Positions 19,298-30,130 of a DNA stretch of 64,000 nt are shown in pieces (positions within the stretch are counted from its first letter, which is position 1; every line of letters starts with the position of its first letter). Under the pieces are notes generated by a model. That model was not told the origin of the DNA. It saw only the letters and a program-made list of their open reading frames with translations, and searched no databases. This stretch comes from Malania oleifera (lineage: Eukaryota > Streptophyta > Magnoliopsida > Santalales > Ximeniaceae), in the NCBI RefSeq assembly GCF_029873635.1, contig NC_080423.1, forward strand, positions 96,805,025-96,869,024, given 5' to 3'. Both the position numbers and the translations under genes were made by a program.

Positions 19298-19560
19298 TCA
19301 TTTATTTGTCTCCTTTTTATTTGGCGAGGCTTTGGTATCCCTGCTGTGGAAAGGCAGGTGTCCTGAGGACACAGATGTGGGTGCAGCCAAACAGGGGGCT
19401 TGAAGAGTGAGGGTTGAGGTGAGGTCATGAGCTGGGAGAGGTTCAGAGGAGAGGACGGGGAGATATTTGTGGCGTGGGGGTGTGGGTCCAGATAGACACA
19501 AAAACAAAGAGAGCAGATATTTACGACGAGAAAGTTGCAAGGGCCCCATAAATGCATAAG
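19298..19560. other. GC-rich patch with two AAATATCT sites, unassigned
   Basis: Markedly GC-richer than its surroundings. On the minus strand two overlapping frames stay open (100 and 83 codons, 19255-19557 and 19298-19549), both Pro/Leu/Ser-rich, neither recognised. AAATATCT, the core of the evening element bound by clock MYB factors, occurs twice on the minus strand (about 19463-19470 and 19515-19522), along with GGGGCCC. It could be a promoter/leader or first exon of a lost gene, or a distal element of the GRP gene about 1.6 kb away. Confidence 0.35.
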
Positions 19561-20051
19561 GGTATGATATTACAATTGTGCCCCTACTCTGTTCAAGTAT
19601 ATTACCAAGTTACTACTCCCGTGGGATTATCCTCAATGAGCTCAAATTATTGAAATGCATATTGCTGGCACCCCGGCAATCCCCACGAGGGAGGATGCGG
19701 GTAATAAAAAGTGGTAACGTGATATTTGGAAAACTCCATCCAAGGCTTTTTATGATTGGTCGGTTGAGTTGCGAGTATATGTCTTGAACCAAAAAGCTTT
19801 CTCCGTCAAACAACAGGATTCAGCAATTTATGTGTATTATGAATATTCGACTAAAATTTTTAGTGAGTTGGATCACCCCGATAAAGTGATCATGGAAAAT
19901 GAGAAAGATATTAAAATTTATCCCAAATTAATTATAGTAATAATTAAATGATCATTATTATTATTCTACATATTTTTTTTGGTTATTATAATTTATTTAT
20001 ATTCTGTTATGTGTTTGTATAATAACCTAAAAAATGGATATAAAAGATTAG
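19561..20051. other. Intergenic DNA, no gene seen
   Basis: AT-rich sequence between the GC-rich patch and the outer LTR. No supported feature. Confidence 0.5.
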
Positions 20052-20877
20052 TGGAGTGATTCTCGAAAAATAAAAAATAAAAAGTAATTAATTAATTAAT
20101 TAATCAGATTTTAGAAAAAATAATTAAAATTTACGTTTATTTTTATTAATAAAATATATTATATTATTATTATTATATATGTTCATCTAAAGCTTCTTTA
20201 AGAAGCTTCAGGATTTGTTGAAGGTTGCAGAGGCCTTCTCTGCGCAACAGAGCCCTTTGAACTCTCTCCTCTCATTCTCTCTCCCTCTCTCCTCGATTTC
20301 GTGACGAATTTTCGTCCGATCGAAAATCAAAAGATACCGCTGGATTCCATTTTTCGCTGCCGCTATTTTTATCGGAGCGGATCGGTGGCAAGAGTGGCGT
20401 AGGTGTATCTTCTGGGATAAGCCAATTTCCCATTTTTCTTTAATTTCTTGCGAATTATTAGTCTAATTGACGAACAGACACCACCATGAGAATTTAAGGA
20501 TGATTCTCTACAAGTCTAGTAGACGGAATTCTCGTGAGGTCATCGTGGGCAAAACTCCAAATTTTGGGTACGAGAGTTATTAAGAGACTTATTTTTAATT
20601 AATTAGTATAAATTTAGAAATACTAAAATGTTGAGCATCTGGAGTTGAAGCGGAATTTTTGAAATTTAGGGTCTGGATGAGTACTGCGGGTGTAATTTTG
20701 GAACCCGCAGGCAAAATTTAGAAAATTAAGTGGGGTGTTAAATAATAGTTTAAATGATAATTTTAGATATATGGAGTCTATGAAAGGTTAGATGACTATT
20801 ATTTTTAGGAAATATGTTAATTAATTTAGGAAAAATGCAAATTGCAGGATTTGAATTTTGGGGGCCAAAAGCGTAGG
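20052..20877 (+). repeat. Element O 5' LTR, first part
   Basis: Starts near 20052 (TGGAGTGATTCTCG, a mutated form of TGTAGTGACCCG). The U3 is AT-rich and lacks the TTCGTCGACGAA array. It contains the palindrome at 20190-20208, a CT-rich leader (20255-20300) and a leader block like other LTRs here (TCGGAGCGGATCGGTGG near 20370). It breaks at 20877 where N1 is inserted and resumes at 32583. The LTR totals about 2.4 kb without the insert. The start is less certain than the break. Confidence 0.75.
20190..20208. promoter_or_regulatory. 19-bp perfect inverted repeat, heat-shock-element-like
   Basis: AAGCTTCTT and AAGAAGCTT around a central T, matching the palindrome at 4455-4477 in a different LTR and in the same place before the CT-rich leader. 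It holds TTCnnGAA-type half sites. Confidence 0.5.
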
Positions 20878-20946
20878 TGTAAGAACCCGAACTGTTGTAT
20901 GTGGAGTTAATTTGTAAAAGAGGGGTCAAATGAAAATTTTGCAGGC

Positions 20947-21137
20947 TTCGTCGACGAAACCAGAATTCGTCAACGAAGGTAGTAGGATTTTCGTCGATGA
21001 AATTCAGAAGTTCGTCGACGAAGGAAAGTCGAGAGGTATGGAAAATGGAAAATATCAGACTTCGTCGATGAGGCCTTTGATTGCTTGACAAAATGTTGGA
21101 TTTTTTGTCGACAAAGACACTTTTCGTCGACGAAATC
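20947..21137 (+). promoter_or_regulatory. Palindrome array, N1 5' LTR
   Basis: Seven TTCGTCGACGAA-like sites (exact at about 20948, 21011 and 21126, the rest with one or two changes), ending about 16 bp before the TATA box at 21154. Confidence 0.65.
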
Positions 21138-21193
21138 CTCCGGGTCAAAGGCTTATAAAAGATCATTTGGGCTTTCTTCTTGGCTAAGTTTAG

Positions 21194-21194
<1 letters not shown>

Positions 21195-21243
<49 letters not shown>

Positions 21244-21245
21244 AA
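21195..21245. repeat. (CT)n microsatellite
   Basis: Pure CT run in the leader of the N1 5' LTR; only about 16 bases long in the 3' LTR (30793-30811), so it has changed length since insertion. Confidence 0.95.
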
Positions 21246-22079
21246 ACTCTCCCTCCACTCTCTCTCTCTAGCTTTGGTTGCCGATCGTTGCTCGGATTCA
21301 CAAATCCAAAGTGACAGCGAGGATCAGTAAAGGATTCTCTATGTTTCTACTAGATCGGAATCTCGATTCGAGCGTTTTTGGGTTTCGGGCCAAAATCGAG
21401 GTAAGGCTCGATTTTCATTTTTGATTCGGTATATGTGTAGTAGTATGGATTATAAGCATGTTTAGTATTGTAGTTTGTAGATTTTGGAGTCTCAGTTCTT
21501 AGTTTTGAGGATCGTAGAGTTCGTAGTTGGATTTTGGGTTAAGGTAAGGGGATTCTGTTTATATCAATCCATTTTTGAAATTAGGATCGGTAAGCCTGTA
21601 GGCTACAATTGTATGTATGTTTTGACTACTTATTTGGGGAAATCTATTGGGTAAAAACACGAGATTTTTGAGTTACAGTTTTTGGGAAAATTGAGGTTTC
21701 GGTTATCATCTCTATTTTGTTTGGAAAACTATTTGTCTTGTTTAAACTGTATTATTGAGGTGATCTTAATCCATATTTGCATAAACTGTATGCTTGGAAT
21801 TGTAAATGATATGATTTGCCGTAAACCAAATAAGTGTGGTACGTATGAATGTATATATGTTGTTCCAGATATTTGTGAAACAACTATGTGGCGGTTTATT
21901 ACTGTACGCTGAAATGTATAGGGACGTGAGTTCCCAAAATGATTCCAGGTTTTGTGAAATTGGCTAGTGGCGGCTAACTACCGTACGCCGAGAGTGGCTG
22001 GCTCTATATCCAAGGTGTGAAATATCACTAGTATGGTTCGGCTGGTCACCAAAGGTGTGATTTACACCATATGTTGCAA

Positions 22080-22380
22080 TGGATTCATAGTGGGCCTAGG
22101 TCGTCGCAGCGTAGTTGTCACATGGTAATGTAATCGGGACTAGATCAGGTGACCTTGTGTAGTTGCGTATGTAGCAATGGATTCACTATTGGGTCTGAGT
22201 CGTAGATCTTCGTAGTTACATGTGTTGGAACGTAACTGCTGTGAGACTGGGTGACCTTGTGTAGTTGCGTATGTAGCAATGGATTCACCATTGGGCCTTG
22301 TTTGTCGCAGCGTAGTTGCGTATGTAGCAATGTAATCACTGTGAGACGGGGTGACCTGGTGTAGTTGCGAACTAGTGTGA
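22080..22380 (+). repeat. Tandem array, GTAGTTGCGTATGTAGCAATGG units
   Basis: Four to five irregular units of 70-80 bp carrying GTTGCGTATGTAGCAAT and GGATTCAC(T/C)ATTGGGC. The same array is in the 3' LTR at about 31640-31950. Confidence 0.8.
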
Positions 22381-22483
22381 TAACACTGACCGTATGTGTA
22401 ACGACCCGAATTTTTAAATGAAATTTGAATAATAAAGAAAGGAAAATTTGAAAAAGGGAAAAAGAGGGAAGCTTCCAAGCTTC

Positions 22484-22660
22484 ATCGACGAACACAGGGT
22501 TTCGTCGACGAAGGCTTTAAAGATTTCGTCGATGAATATAGGGCTTCGTCGACGAGAAAATACCGAGAAGGGTTATGAGGTAGCCTGAATTTCGTTGACG
22601 AATACAAGGTCTCGTCGACAAAATTTATGAAGAACTCATCGACGAAGATCGAGCTCGTCG
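22484..22660 (+). promoter_or_regulatory. Palindrome array, solo LTR
   Basis: Eight or so TTCGTCGACGAA-like sites, several with C to T changes (TTCGTCGATGA, TTCGTTGACGA), ending about 20 bp before TATAAATA at 22676. Confidence 0.65.
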
Positions 22661-23414
22661 ATGAGTTTTGCCGTCTATAAATATGAAAAATCCGATTTTA
22701 AATTCATTTTTAAAGTTTCCTCTCTCTCTCTCTCCTCTTCGGCTCTCTCACTCTCTTTCTTAGATTTTGGGTTAGTTTTACGCCGGATCGAAGATCTGAG
22801 GCTACCATGACGCTACTGGCGAAGTTCCCTACAAGTTTGCCGGAGCGGATCGTTGGGAAAACGGAGTTGGAAATCATCCCAAAGTTGAGGTAAGGCTTTT
22901 TAAGCCAAATTAGACTTTGAGGTAGTTATAGAAATTGACGTACGCATGAAAATACTGATGATTAATACTAGGAGTTTTGAGTTTCAAGGTATTGAGTAGG
23001 AAATCTTACGAGGGTCAGGCTAGGAAATTTGAGGGGCTTTCTCAGTAGTCAGGTAAGGGAGTAAACTAAAACAGTTCTTTTCCATGCAAAATATTATTGA
23101 TTATGAGTAAATTTATTTTGAGAAAAGCATATGATATACCTGTATATTATAGATGAAATGAACGTTTGGGAAATACTGTTATTATGATGAAACGTATATG
23201 TATGTATGAGATGATAGAAAGCACGATTTTAAAATATGAAGTATGACTTTTAATAGAGCATGTGTGGCATGAATATTATGTTACATGAAATGAGATAAGA
23301 TATGAATGCTTTTACGAGTAAAACACATTTTCAGGTATTTTGGAAAGATGGGTTATGTTATATTGAGTTGACGAATATATGATAAATGAGTTATTTTCAA
23401 ATGTAAATACCTGA

Positions 23415-23640
23415 AATGTATTCGGCGCGAGGCCGTATTTATTATGTTATCGGCGCGAGGCCATATTCATTATGTTATCGGCGTGAGGCCATATTATTAT
23501 GTTATCGGCAAGAGGCCGTATTGATGTTATTAGCCGAGGCCATATATATATATTTACTATGATTTTGGCACGAGGCCATATGTATGATTTCGGCGCGAGC
23601 TCGTATCTATGTTTTTGGCATGAGGCCGTGTTGATGTTAC
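23415..23640 (+). repeat. Tandem array, GGCGCGAGGCCGTATT units
   Basis: About eight units of 25-30 bp, GC-rich cores separated by ATTATGTTAT-type spacers. Counterpart of 8305-8445. Confidence 0.85.
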
Positions 23641-25125
23641 GTATGTTCATGTATTATATGTTATTGCAACCAGGATGTTAGTTTAGTTCAGACCAAGAGC
23701 TCGGTACCGTAGGTATGGGTTGATTTTGGCACGAGGCCTTATTAGTGCTACCGTCCCACTAGGGGATGGGAGATGGATAGTCGATGAGGCTTTCAGTAGA
23801 GTGTAGACGTCCACCTGACAGTCCGGACCAGGGTGCTTTGGGCCCCTCGTACTTATAGACATAGTTGATTCGGTAGTGGTCGGCCAGCCATTGTCGGGTC
23901 CCATCTTCGGGTCGCACAACCCATCATGGGGGGTAATACACATTAGCTAACTATTCATCCTAGGTTTGTTTTCAGTATTACGAGTTATAACAGATGTTTA
24001 TGTATGTTATGATTTATTAACGAATATGAAAATACATGATTATCCAGCATGATATTATGATTATTTCCAGAATTATGAAATGTACTGTATATGTATAAGC
24101 ACTTTAAATATTCATGTTGCCACACAGCTGTATTTAGTTTACTTTCCCTTACTAAGAAGTGTCTCACCCCCATCATTATTAAATTTTTCAAGAGCCCCTG
24201 AGAGACCGGCGGGTCAGGGCCGTCGTTGAGTTAGAAAGATTACCCCGTGAGGAGGGTAAGATTTTTGTACTAGGGTTAGAGTTATTTTGTGTGATCCTAG
24301 AGATATTTTGATGTATATAGATATGTACAAGAGTACAGTATTATAATGTTATAAAAGCTCTAGTATTATGTTTTATGGATGGATGTATGAATTTTTATAT
24401 TTACTGCTGCGTAGGTTTTCCGCTGTGTATGATAGGAGTCCCCGTTACCCACGGGTTCGGGTCGACCATTGTATTTATTGTGTTGCATTTTATTGATGAA
24501 CGTTACAGTATGTATGTATGTATGTATGTATGTTGGGTATCGTATGAACTGGAATGGTTTTTGTGAAAATACTGGAACTGTATGGAAATGTGTGAAACTG
24601 TATGAATTGTTTCAACTGCATCGTATGTATAGTGCTATGACGTATGTAAAATAACACTAGTATGTCACACATTAATATAAACTGTTTTCTTCCTTACTGA
24701 GAGGTGTCTCACCCCGAACGTATGTACAATATTTTTCAGGGCCTTCAAGTAGCGGTAAGTAGCATCCTAGCGGGTGGAAGCAAGGGTGTCATAGCTACTG
24801 CTAGTACCTTCTAGGTACGAGTTTTGGTATCCAGGTTGTCGAGACAGTTGTAGACACCTGGGGTATGTTTTGTAGTATGGGAATGTATGTCCTAGCTATA
24901 TAGACTCTGGTATGGTATTATGTATGTATAAAAGACCGTATTCTGCTGCGTATGTCTGATAAGTATAGATAATTGTATGTATGTATGTATACAGGGCAAC
25001 TGTGTACCCCACGGGGTCGGACCCTCATTGTATGTTGTATCATGTATGTTTTAATTGATACAAAGACAGGTTAGGTTCCTATATTCACCTCCAGGCCCCA
25101 TTTCCGGGTTCGGGACGTGACAACT

Positions 25126-25136
25126 TGGTATCAGAG
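25126..25136 (+). promoter_or_regulatory. N1 primer binding site
   Basis: TGGTATCAGAG three bases after the LTR end, complementary to initiator tRNA-Met. Confidence 0.85.
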
Positions 25137-25447
25137 ATAACCAGGTTGTTAGGTATTGTAGACTTTTTTAGGAGTATTGATGTGTACATACTGGAGCATA
25201 GGATGTAGGAAATGGGTATTGTTGGTCGAGGGTTGTTCTGCTGCTAGATCGGGATGTGTCGGCGGTATTCCGTGTTTTTCTTGGAATGACGATTCCAGAA
25301 AAGGCAGGGCAGACCATTGATAGATTCGTGTCGGTGTGACGGGACAAGTTTAGACCTGTGAGAGTAATAGTTGACATGATTAAGACTATGATTGCGTTAA
25401 TTGCATACGATATAGGGATTCTAACCGGTTTCTACTGTGTTTTCAGT

Positions 25448-26448
25448 ATGGAGCCCAGGGATAATAACTTGGAGAGTGGCTACGAGGAGACGGCAAGTGA
25501 CGAGTCTCCTTTTGTGTCTCGCGGTTTGGCGAGACGAGTTATTAGAGAGATTAGGCAAAGTGTTAGGGAACGTGAGAGTTCTCCTACTGATGTGGGGTAC
25601 ACCATCGAGAGGTTTGCACGCATGCACCCTCCAACGTTTACGGGAGGACCTGATCCGATAGTGGCGGAGGACTGGATTGAGAAGACCGAGAGGATTTTGG
25701 GAGTCCTCCACTGCACTGAGAAGTAGAAGGTCTTGTACGCTACCTTCCAGTTAACTAGGGAGGCAGGGCGATGGTGGACAGCGGAGAGTCTGCTTGAGAG
25801 GCAGAGAGTTGGTTCATTGGATATGTCGTGGAGCTGCTTCAAGGAGGTATTCTTCGAGAGATACTTTCCAGTCTCCACCCGGGATGCGAAGGCTGATGAG
25901 TTTTCGAGCCTGACGCAAGGAAATTTGACGGTGCAGAGGTATACTTTTAGATACATCGAATTATCTCGATTTGCACCTTATTTGGATCTGAATGAGCACG
26001 AAAAGGCACGGAGGTTTGAGAAGGGTCTGAGAAAAGACATCCGCCGTCTTGTGGGGATGCTGATCCGTGAGTTCTCTATCCTAGTGGATAAAGCCACCAT
26101 AGTTGAGACCGACCTCCGGGGAGATGAGGTAATGCAGGTTCAGGGAAAGAGGCCAATGTCTTCTGGTCCTCAGAGTGGTCCTCGGCAAGGACAGTGGAAG
26201 AAGAAGAAGAATTACAGCTCTGGTTATTGGCAGAACACCGAGCGGTTGAATGCTTAGGGGATCCATCCTTTGCACCATGCGCCAAATGCCATAAATGGCA
26301 TGATGGCGAATGCCGACCATTTTGGGGTGTCTGCTACAACTGTGGCGAGACAGGCCACATGGCGAAGAGTTGTCAAGAACAGAGGAGGATTATGCCTGCA
26401 CAGAGCCAGAACCGTGGGAGTAATCAAATGCCTCGAGGGAATTACTAG
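25448..26448 (+). pseudogene. N1 gag with zinc knuckle
   Basis: Start ATG at 25448 (MEPRDNNLESG...), shared with the M2 gag (MEPKDNNLGSG...). It is followed by the retrotransposon gag core (WIEKTERILGVLHC, GRWWTAESLL, FFERYFP, FEKGLRKDIRRL) and, at 26332-26373, the RNA-binding knuckle CYNCGETGHMAKSC. Gag forms the particle that packages element RNA. Stops occur at 25724-25726 (TAG) and 26446-26448 (TAG), and a frame change lies near 26200-26256. The sequence TGTTTTCAG directly before the start codon looks like a splice acceptor. Confidence 0.92.
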
Positions 26449-27165
26449 GCAACCACGGCTCCGGCAACGGCTCCGGTGAGGGTATATTCACTTACTCCAG
26501 CAGATGCAGAACACACTGGGAACGTGGTGACAGGTACCATGTTGTTGCTTTGGAATAAAGCTGTTGTGTTATTTGATTCAGGGGCAACCCATTCGTTCAT
26601 ATCTGCTAGATTTGTGAAATTGTGTGGGGTTGAAACCCAACTTTTGGGGGAATGTTTGGCTGTGACTACGCCGACGGGGAGTATAACGATTTGTAGTAAA
26701 ATGTTAGGAAACTGCCCAGTTGTGATTCAGGAGAGACTGTTACCGGCGAATCTTGTAGTATACGACATGTCAGGTTTGGATGTTATATTGGGAATGGATT
26801 GGTTGTTTTCCAGCTATGCGATGATTAACTGTCGAAAGAAGGTGGTAGTGTTTAGAGCTCCTAGGAAGCAAGAATTTGAGTTCGCCGGATCGTGTGTGCA
26901 TTCTACGCCACAGATTTTATCAGCTTTACAATCGAGGAGGTTACTCTTAGATGGTTGTCAGGGGTACCTAGCTTGTGTGAAGGAACCGCCGCGGGATGAG
27001 TTGAGAATCGAGGACATTCAGGTGGTCAACGAGTTTCCGGATGTGTTTCCAGATGATTTACCCGGTTTACCTCCGGATCGTGAGGTGGATTTTATGATTG
27101 AGTTACTGTCTGGAAAGGCACCGATCTTTAAAGCTCCGTACCGGATGGCTCCAGTAGAACTTTAG
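26449..27165 (+). pseudogene. N1 aspartic protease and RT N-terminal segment
   Basis: The frame 26476-27165 has LFDSGATHSFI with the catalytic Asp, VILGMDWL near the end of the protease, then EFPDVFPDDLPGLPP and [11 protein letters not shown], which open the gypsy RT. A TAG at 27163-27165 ends the frame where related copies continue ELKELKEQL. The protease would process the gag-pol polyprotein. Confidence 0.9.
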
Positions 27166-28420
27166 GAGTTGAAAGAGCAGTTGCAGGAATTACTGGACAA
27201 GAGATTCGTTCGACCTATTGTTTCGCCCTGGGGAGCTCTAGTATTATTTGTGAAGAAGAAGGATGGGTCGATGCGCATGTGCATTGACTACCGTGAGATC
27301 AACAAAATGATGGTGAAGAACTGTTATCCTTTGTCTCATATAGATGATCTATTTAACCAGTTGCAGGGGACGCAGGTCTTTTCGAATATCGACTTGCGGT
27401 CAGGATATCATCAGGTGACGGTTAGAGTAGAGGATGTAGCAAAGATTGCTTGGTCAGGATATCATCAGGTGAGGGTTATAGTAGAGGATGTAGCGAAGAT
27501 TGCTTTTCAAACCAGATATGGCCACTACGAGTTCTTGGTCATGCCTTTTGGGTTGACAAATGCACTGGCAGTGTTCATGGATCTAATGAACAGGGTTTTC
27601 CATGAGTACCTAGATCGATTCGTAGTGGTATTCATTGATGATATTCTGGTATATTCAAAGAGTTTGGAAGAGCATGAGTACCATTTGAGGTTAGTGCTAT
27701 AGAGGTTGCGAGAGAGTAAGTTGTATGGTAAGCTGAAGAAGTGTGAGTTCTGGTTGAACCAGGTCGCGTTCTTAGGCCATGTGGTGTCTGAGGGTGGTAT
27801 TTCCATTGATCCTAGTAAGATTGAAGCTGTGGTCGACTGGGCTAGACCGAAAAGTGTGTTGGAGGTTCGGAGTTTTCTGAGACTGGTGGGTTACTATCGT
27901 CGATTCATGGAGGGTTTTTTTAAATTGTCTGGACCTCTGACACGGTTGACTAAGAAGAGGGTGAGGTATGACTGGACTCGTGATTGTGAGCAGTGCTTTC
28001 TCGAGTTGAAGCACCGACTGGTTACTGCTCCAGTGTTGACCATTCCTTCAGGGGATGGGAGTTTTGTGATTTATAGCGACGCGTCCTTGAAGGGTTTGGG
28101 ATGTGTGCTTATGCAATAGGGTAAGGTGGTAGCTTATGCTTCTTGGCAATTGAAAGAGTATGAGAAGAATTACCCTACGCATGACTTAGAGTTAGCTGCT
28201 GTAGTTTATGCCTTAAAGATCTAGCGACACTACTTGTACGGTGTTTAGTGTGAAATTTTCACTGACTACAAAAGCCTCAGGTACTTTTTCACGCAAAAGG
28301 AGCTGAATATGAGGCAGAGGCGGTGGTTAGAATTGATTAAGGACTACGATTATACGATCAACTATCACCTAGGAAAGGCTAATGTGGTAGCAGATGCGTT
28401 GAGTCGGAAGTCATAACATG
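27166..28420 (+). pseudogene. N1 reverse transcriptase and RNase H
   Basis: RT motifs in order: [35 protein letters not shown], and [13 protein letters not shown] with the catalytic Asp pair, then [11 protein letters not shown]. RNase H follows ([45 protein letters not shown]). Stops: 27700 (TAG), 28117 (TAG), 28222 (TAG), 28246 (TAG), 28413 (TAA). The RT also contains an in-frame tandem duplication at 27400-27507. Not functional. Confidence 0.92.
27400..27507 (+). repeat. 54-bp in-frame tandem duplication inside RT
   Basis: 27400-27453 and 27454-27507 repeat TCAGGATATCATCAGGTGA and the following bases with a few changes, giving [13 protein letters not shown] twice. The insertion lies between the palm segment and YGHYEF. 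M1 and M2 have a single copy. Confidence 0.9.
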
Positions 28421-29964
28421 CAGCAATAAGTGCAGTTGTGGCTCAGCATCATGTTAGGCGAGATCTGGAAAGCCTTGGCGTAGAGTTGGTGTCTGGTGAT
28501 CATCAGGCTTTCATTGCCAGCTTGGTAATCCAACCGACCTTATTTGAGCGTATTAAAGCTGCGCAGGCTAGTGATGCAGAGTTAGCAGAGATTGTGGAGA
28601 AAGTGCAGTAGGGTTCGGCTGTAGATTTTAACATCTCGGATAAAGGTGTATTGAGGTTTGGGACCAGGCTGTGTGTTCCAAGTGACGATGAGATCAAAAG
28701 GACGATTCTGGAGGAAGCACATCGTTCCCTGTATACGGTACATCCGGGTAGTACGAAGATGTATCAGGATTTGTGCGAGTCCATCTAGTGGGGTGGTATG
28801 AAGAGGGATATTGCCCAGTTTGTGGAGCAGTGTCTGACGTGTCAGCAGGTGAAAGCTGAACATCAGAGGCTGGCAGGGCCGTTGCAGCCTTTGCCTATTC
28901 CGGTATGGAAATGGGAGCATATTTTCAGGGATTTTGTTACCAGATTACCGACAACGCTTCATGGGCAGAATGCTATTTGGGTAATTGTAGACAGGTTGAT
29001 GAAATCTGCTCACTTTGTACCGATGAAGGTTAGCTACCCTTTGAGTAGACTAGCTGATATGTACGTGCATTAGATTATGAGAATGCACAGAGTGCCGGTG
29101 TCCATTGTTTCTGATCGGGATTCGAGGTTTACTTCTCGATCTTGGAAGAGCTTGCAAGAAGCACTGGGGACGAAGCTTACTTTCAATACAGCGTTCCACC
29201 CCCAGACTGATGGACAGTTGGAGATGACGATACAAATCTTGGAAGATATGTTACGGGCTTGTGTATTGGACTTTGGTGGTAGTTGGATTCAGTTTCTGCC
29301 ACTAGTGGAGTTTGCTTATAACAACAGCTTCCAGGCTAGTATAGGGATGGCACCGTTCGAGGCTTTGTATGGTCGGAGGTGTCGATCTCCTTTGTATTGG
29401 GATGAGGTCGGTGAAAGTCAGGTTTTAAGACCTGAACTTGTACATCAGGTGTTTGAGAAGATAGGATTAATCCGGGAGAGGATTAGATCGGCTTAGAGTC
29501 AGCAGAAGAGTTACGCGGATGTTCGCCGCCGTGAGTTGGAATTTGAGATAGGGGGTAAAGTATTCCTTAAAATTGCTCCAATGAAAGAAGTGATGAGATT
29601 CGGAAGGAAGGGCAAGTTGAGCCTGAGATATATCGAACCATTCAACGTATTTGAGCGAGTGGGTCTGGTAGCCTACAGAGTAGCATTACCTCCAGCACTT
29701 TCAAGGGTCCACGATGTGTTTCACGTATCCATGTTGAGGAGTTACGTGTTGGATCCATCTCATGTTATCAGTTACGATGAGTTGGGGCTTGAGGATACTT
29801 TAGCGTATGAGGAGATACCGATTCAGGTTCTGGACTATAAAGTTCAGAAGCTCCATGCCAAAGAGATACCGTTATTGAAGGTATTGTGGCGGAACCACGA
29901 GGTAGAGGAGGCTTCTTGGGAACTAGAAACGGAAATACGCCGGAAGTATCCGCGGTTGTTTTGA
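28421..29964 (+). pseudogene. N1 integrase and chromodomain-like C-terminus
   Basis: The H2C2 zinc-binding part ([22 protein letters not shown]) is followed by the integrase core ([36 protein letters not shown] with the DDE residues) and the GPF/Y-like region in 29536-29964. The last 80 residues (HDVFHVSML..., KVLWRNHEVEEASWELE) are the chromodomain-type tail of Tekay/Del elements, which can direct integration to heterochromatin. Stops: 28609, 28786, 29071 and 29494, all TAG. Ends at TGA 29962-29964. Confidence 0.92.
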
Positions 29965-30130
29965 GTAGTAATTGGATAACAGGGTTATAGAAGTATGTAT
30001 GTATGTATGTAATCCTCTATTATCATATTGTATTTAGTGGTTAGTCTTTAGGTGGGTCTTGTTGTATTGTGGACTCTCGAGACTTTGTATGTATGTAACC
30101 ACGGTATTTTCCTCCGCCATAAGTGAGGGA

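Larger units (their letters stand above)
22397..24507 (+). mobile_element. Solo LTR inside the N1 5' LTR
   Basis: Starts TGTAACGACCCG and ends GATGAACGTTACA, flanked by GTATG (22392-22396 and 24508-24512). The site lies in a GTAT-rich stretch, but the N1 3' LTR has no such insert at the matching place (near 31960), which confirms it. Contents: palindrome array (22484-22660), TATAAATA (22676-22683), CT leader, shared leader block (22780-22890), donor-like GAGGTAAGG near 22887, GGCGCGAGGCC array (23415-23640) and the conserved GCACAACCC block (about 23875-23940). Same family as 7279-9335. Confidence 0.94.
20878..25122 (+). repeat. N1 5' LTR (split by a solo LTR)
   Basis: Net length about 2.13 kb after removing 22397-24507 and its 5-bp duplication. 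It has the palindrome array (20947-21137), TATAAAAG (21154-21161), a long (CT)n (21195-21245), a leader different from the other families, donor-like GAGGTAAGG near 21400 and GTTAAGGTAAGG near 21540, a GTAGTTGCGTATGTAGCAAT tandem array (22080-22380), TTACTGAGAGGTGTCTCACC near 24695 and TTTTTCAGGGCC near 24732. Confidence 0.92.
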
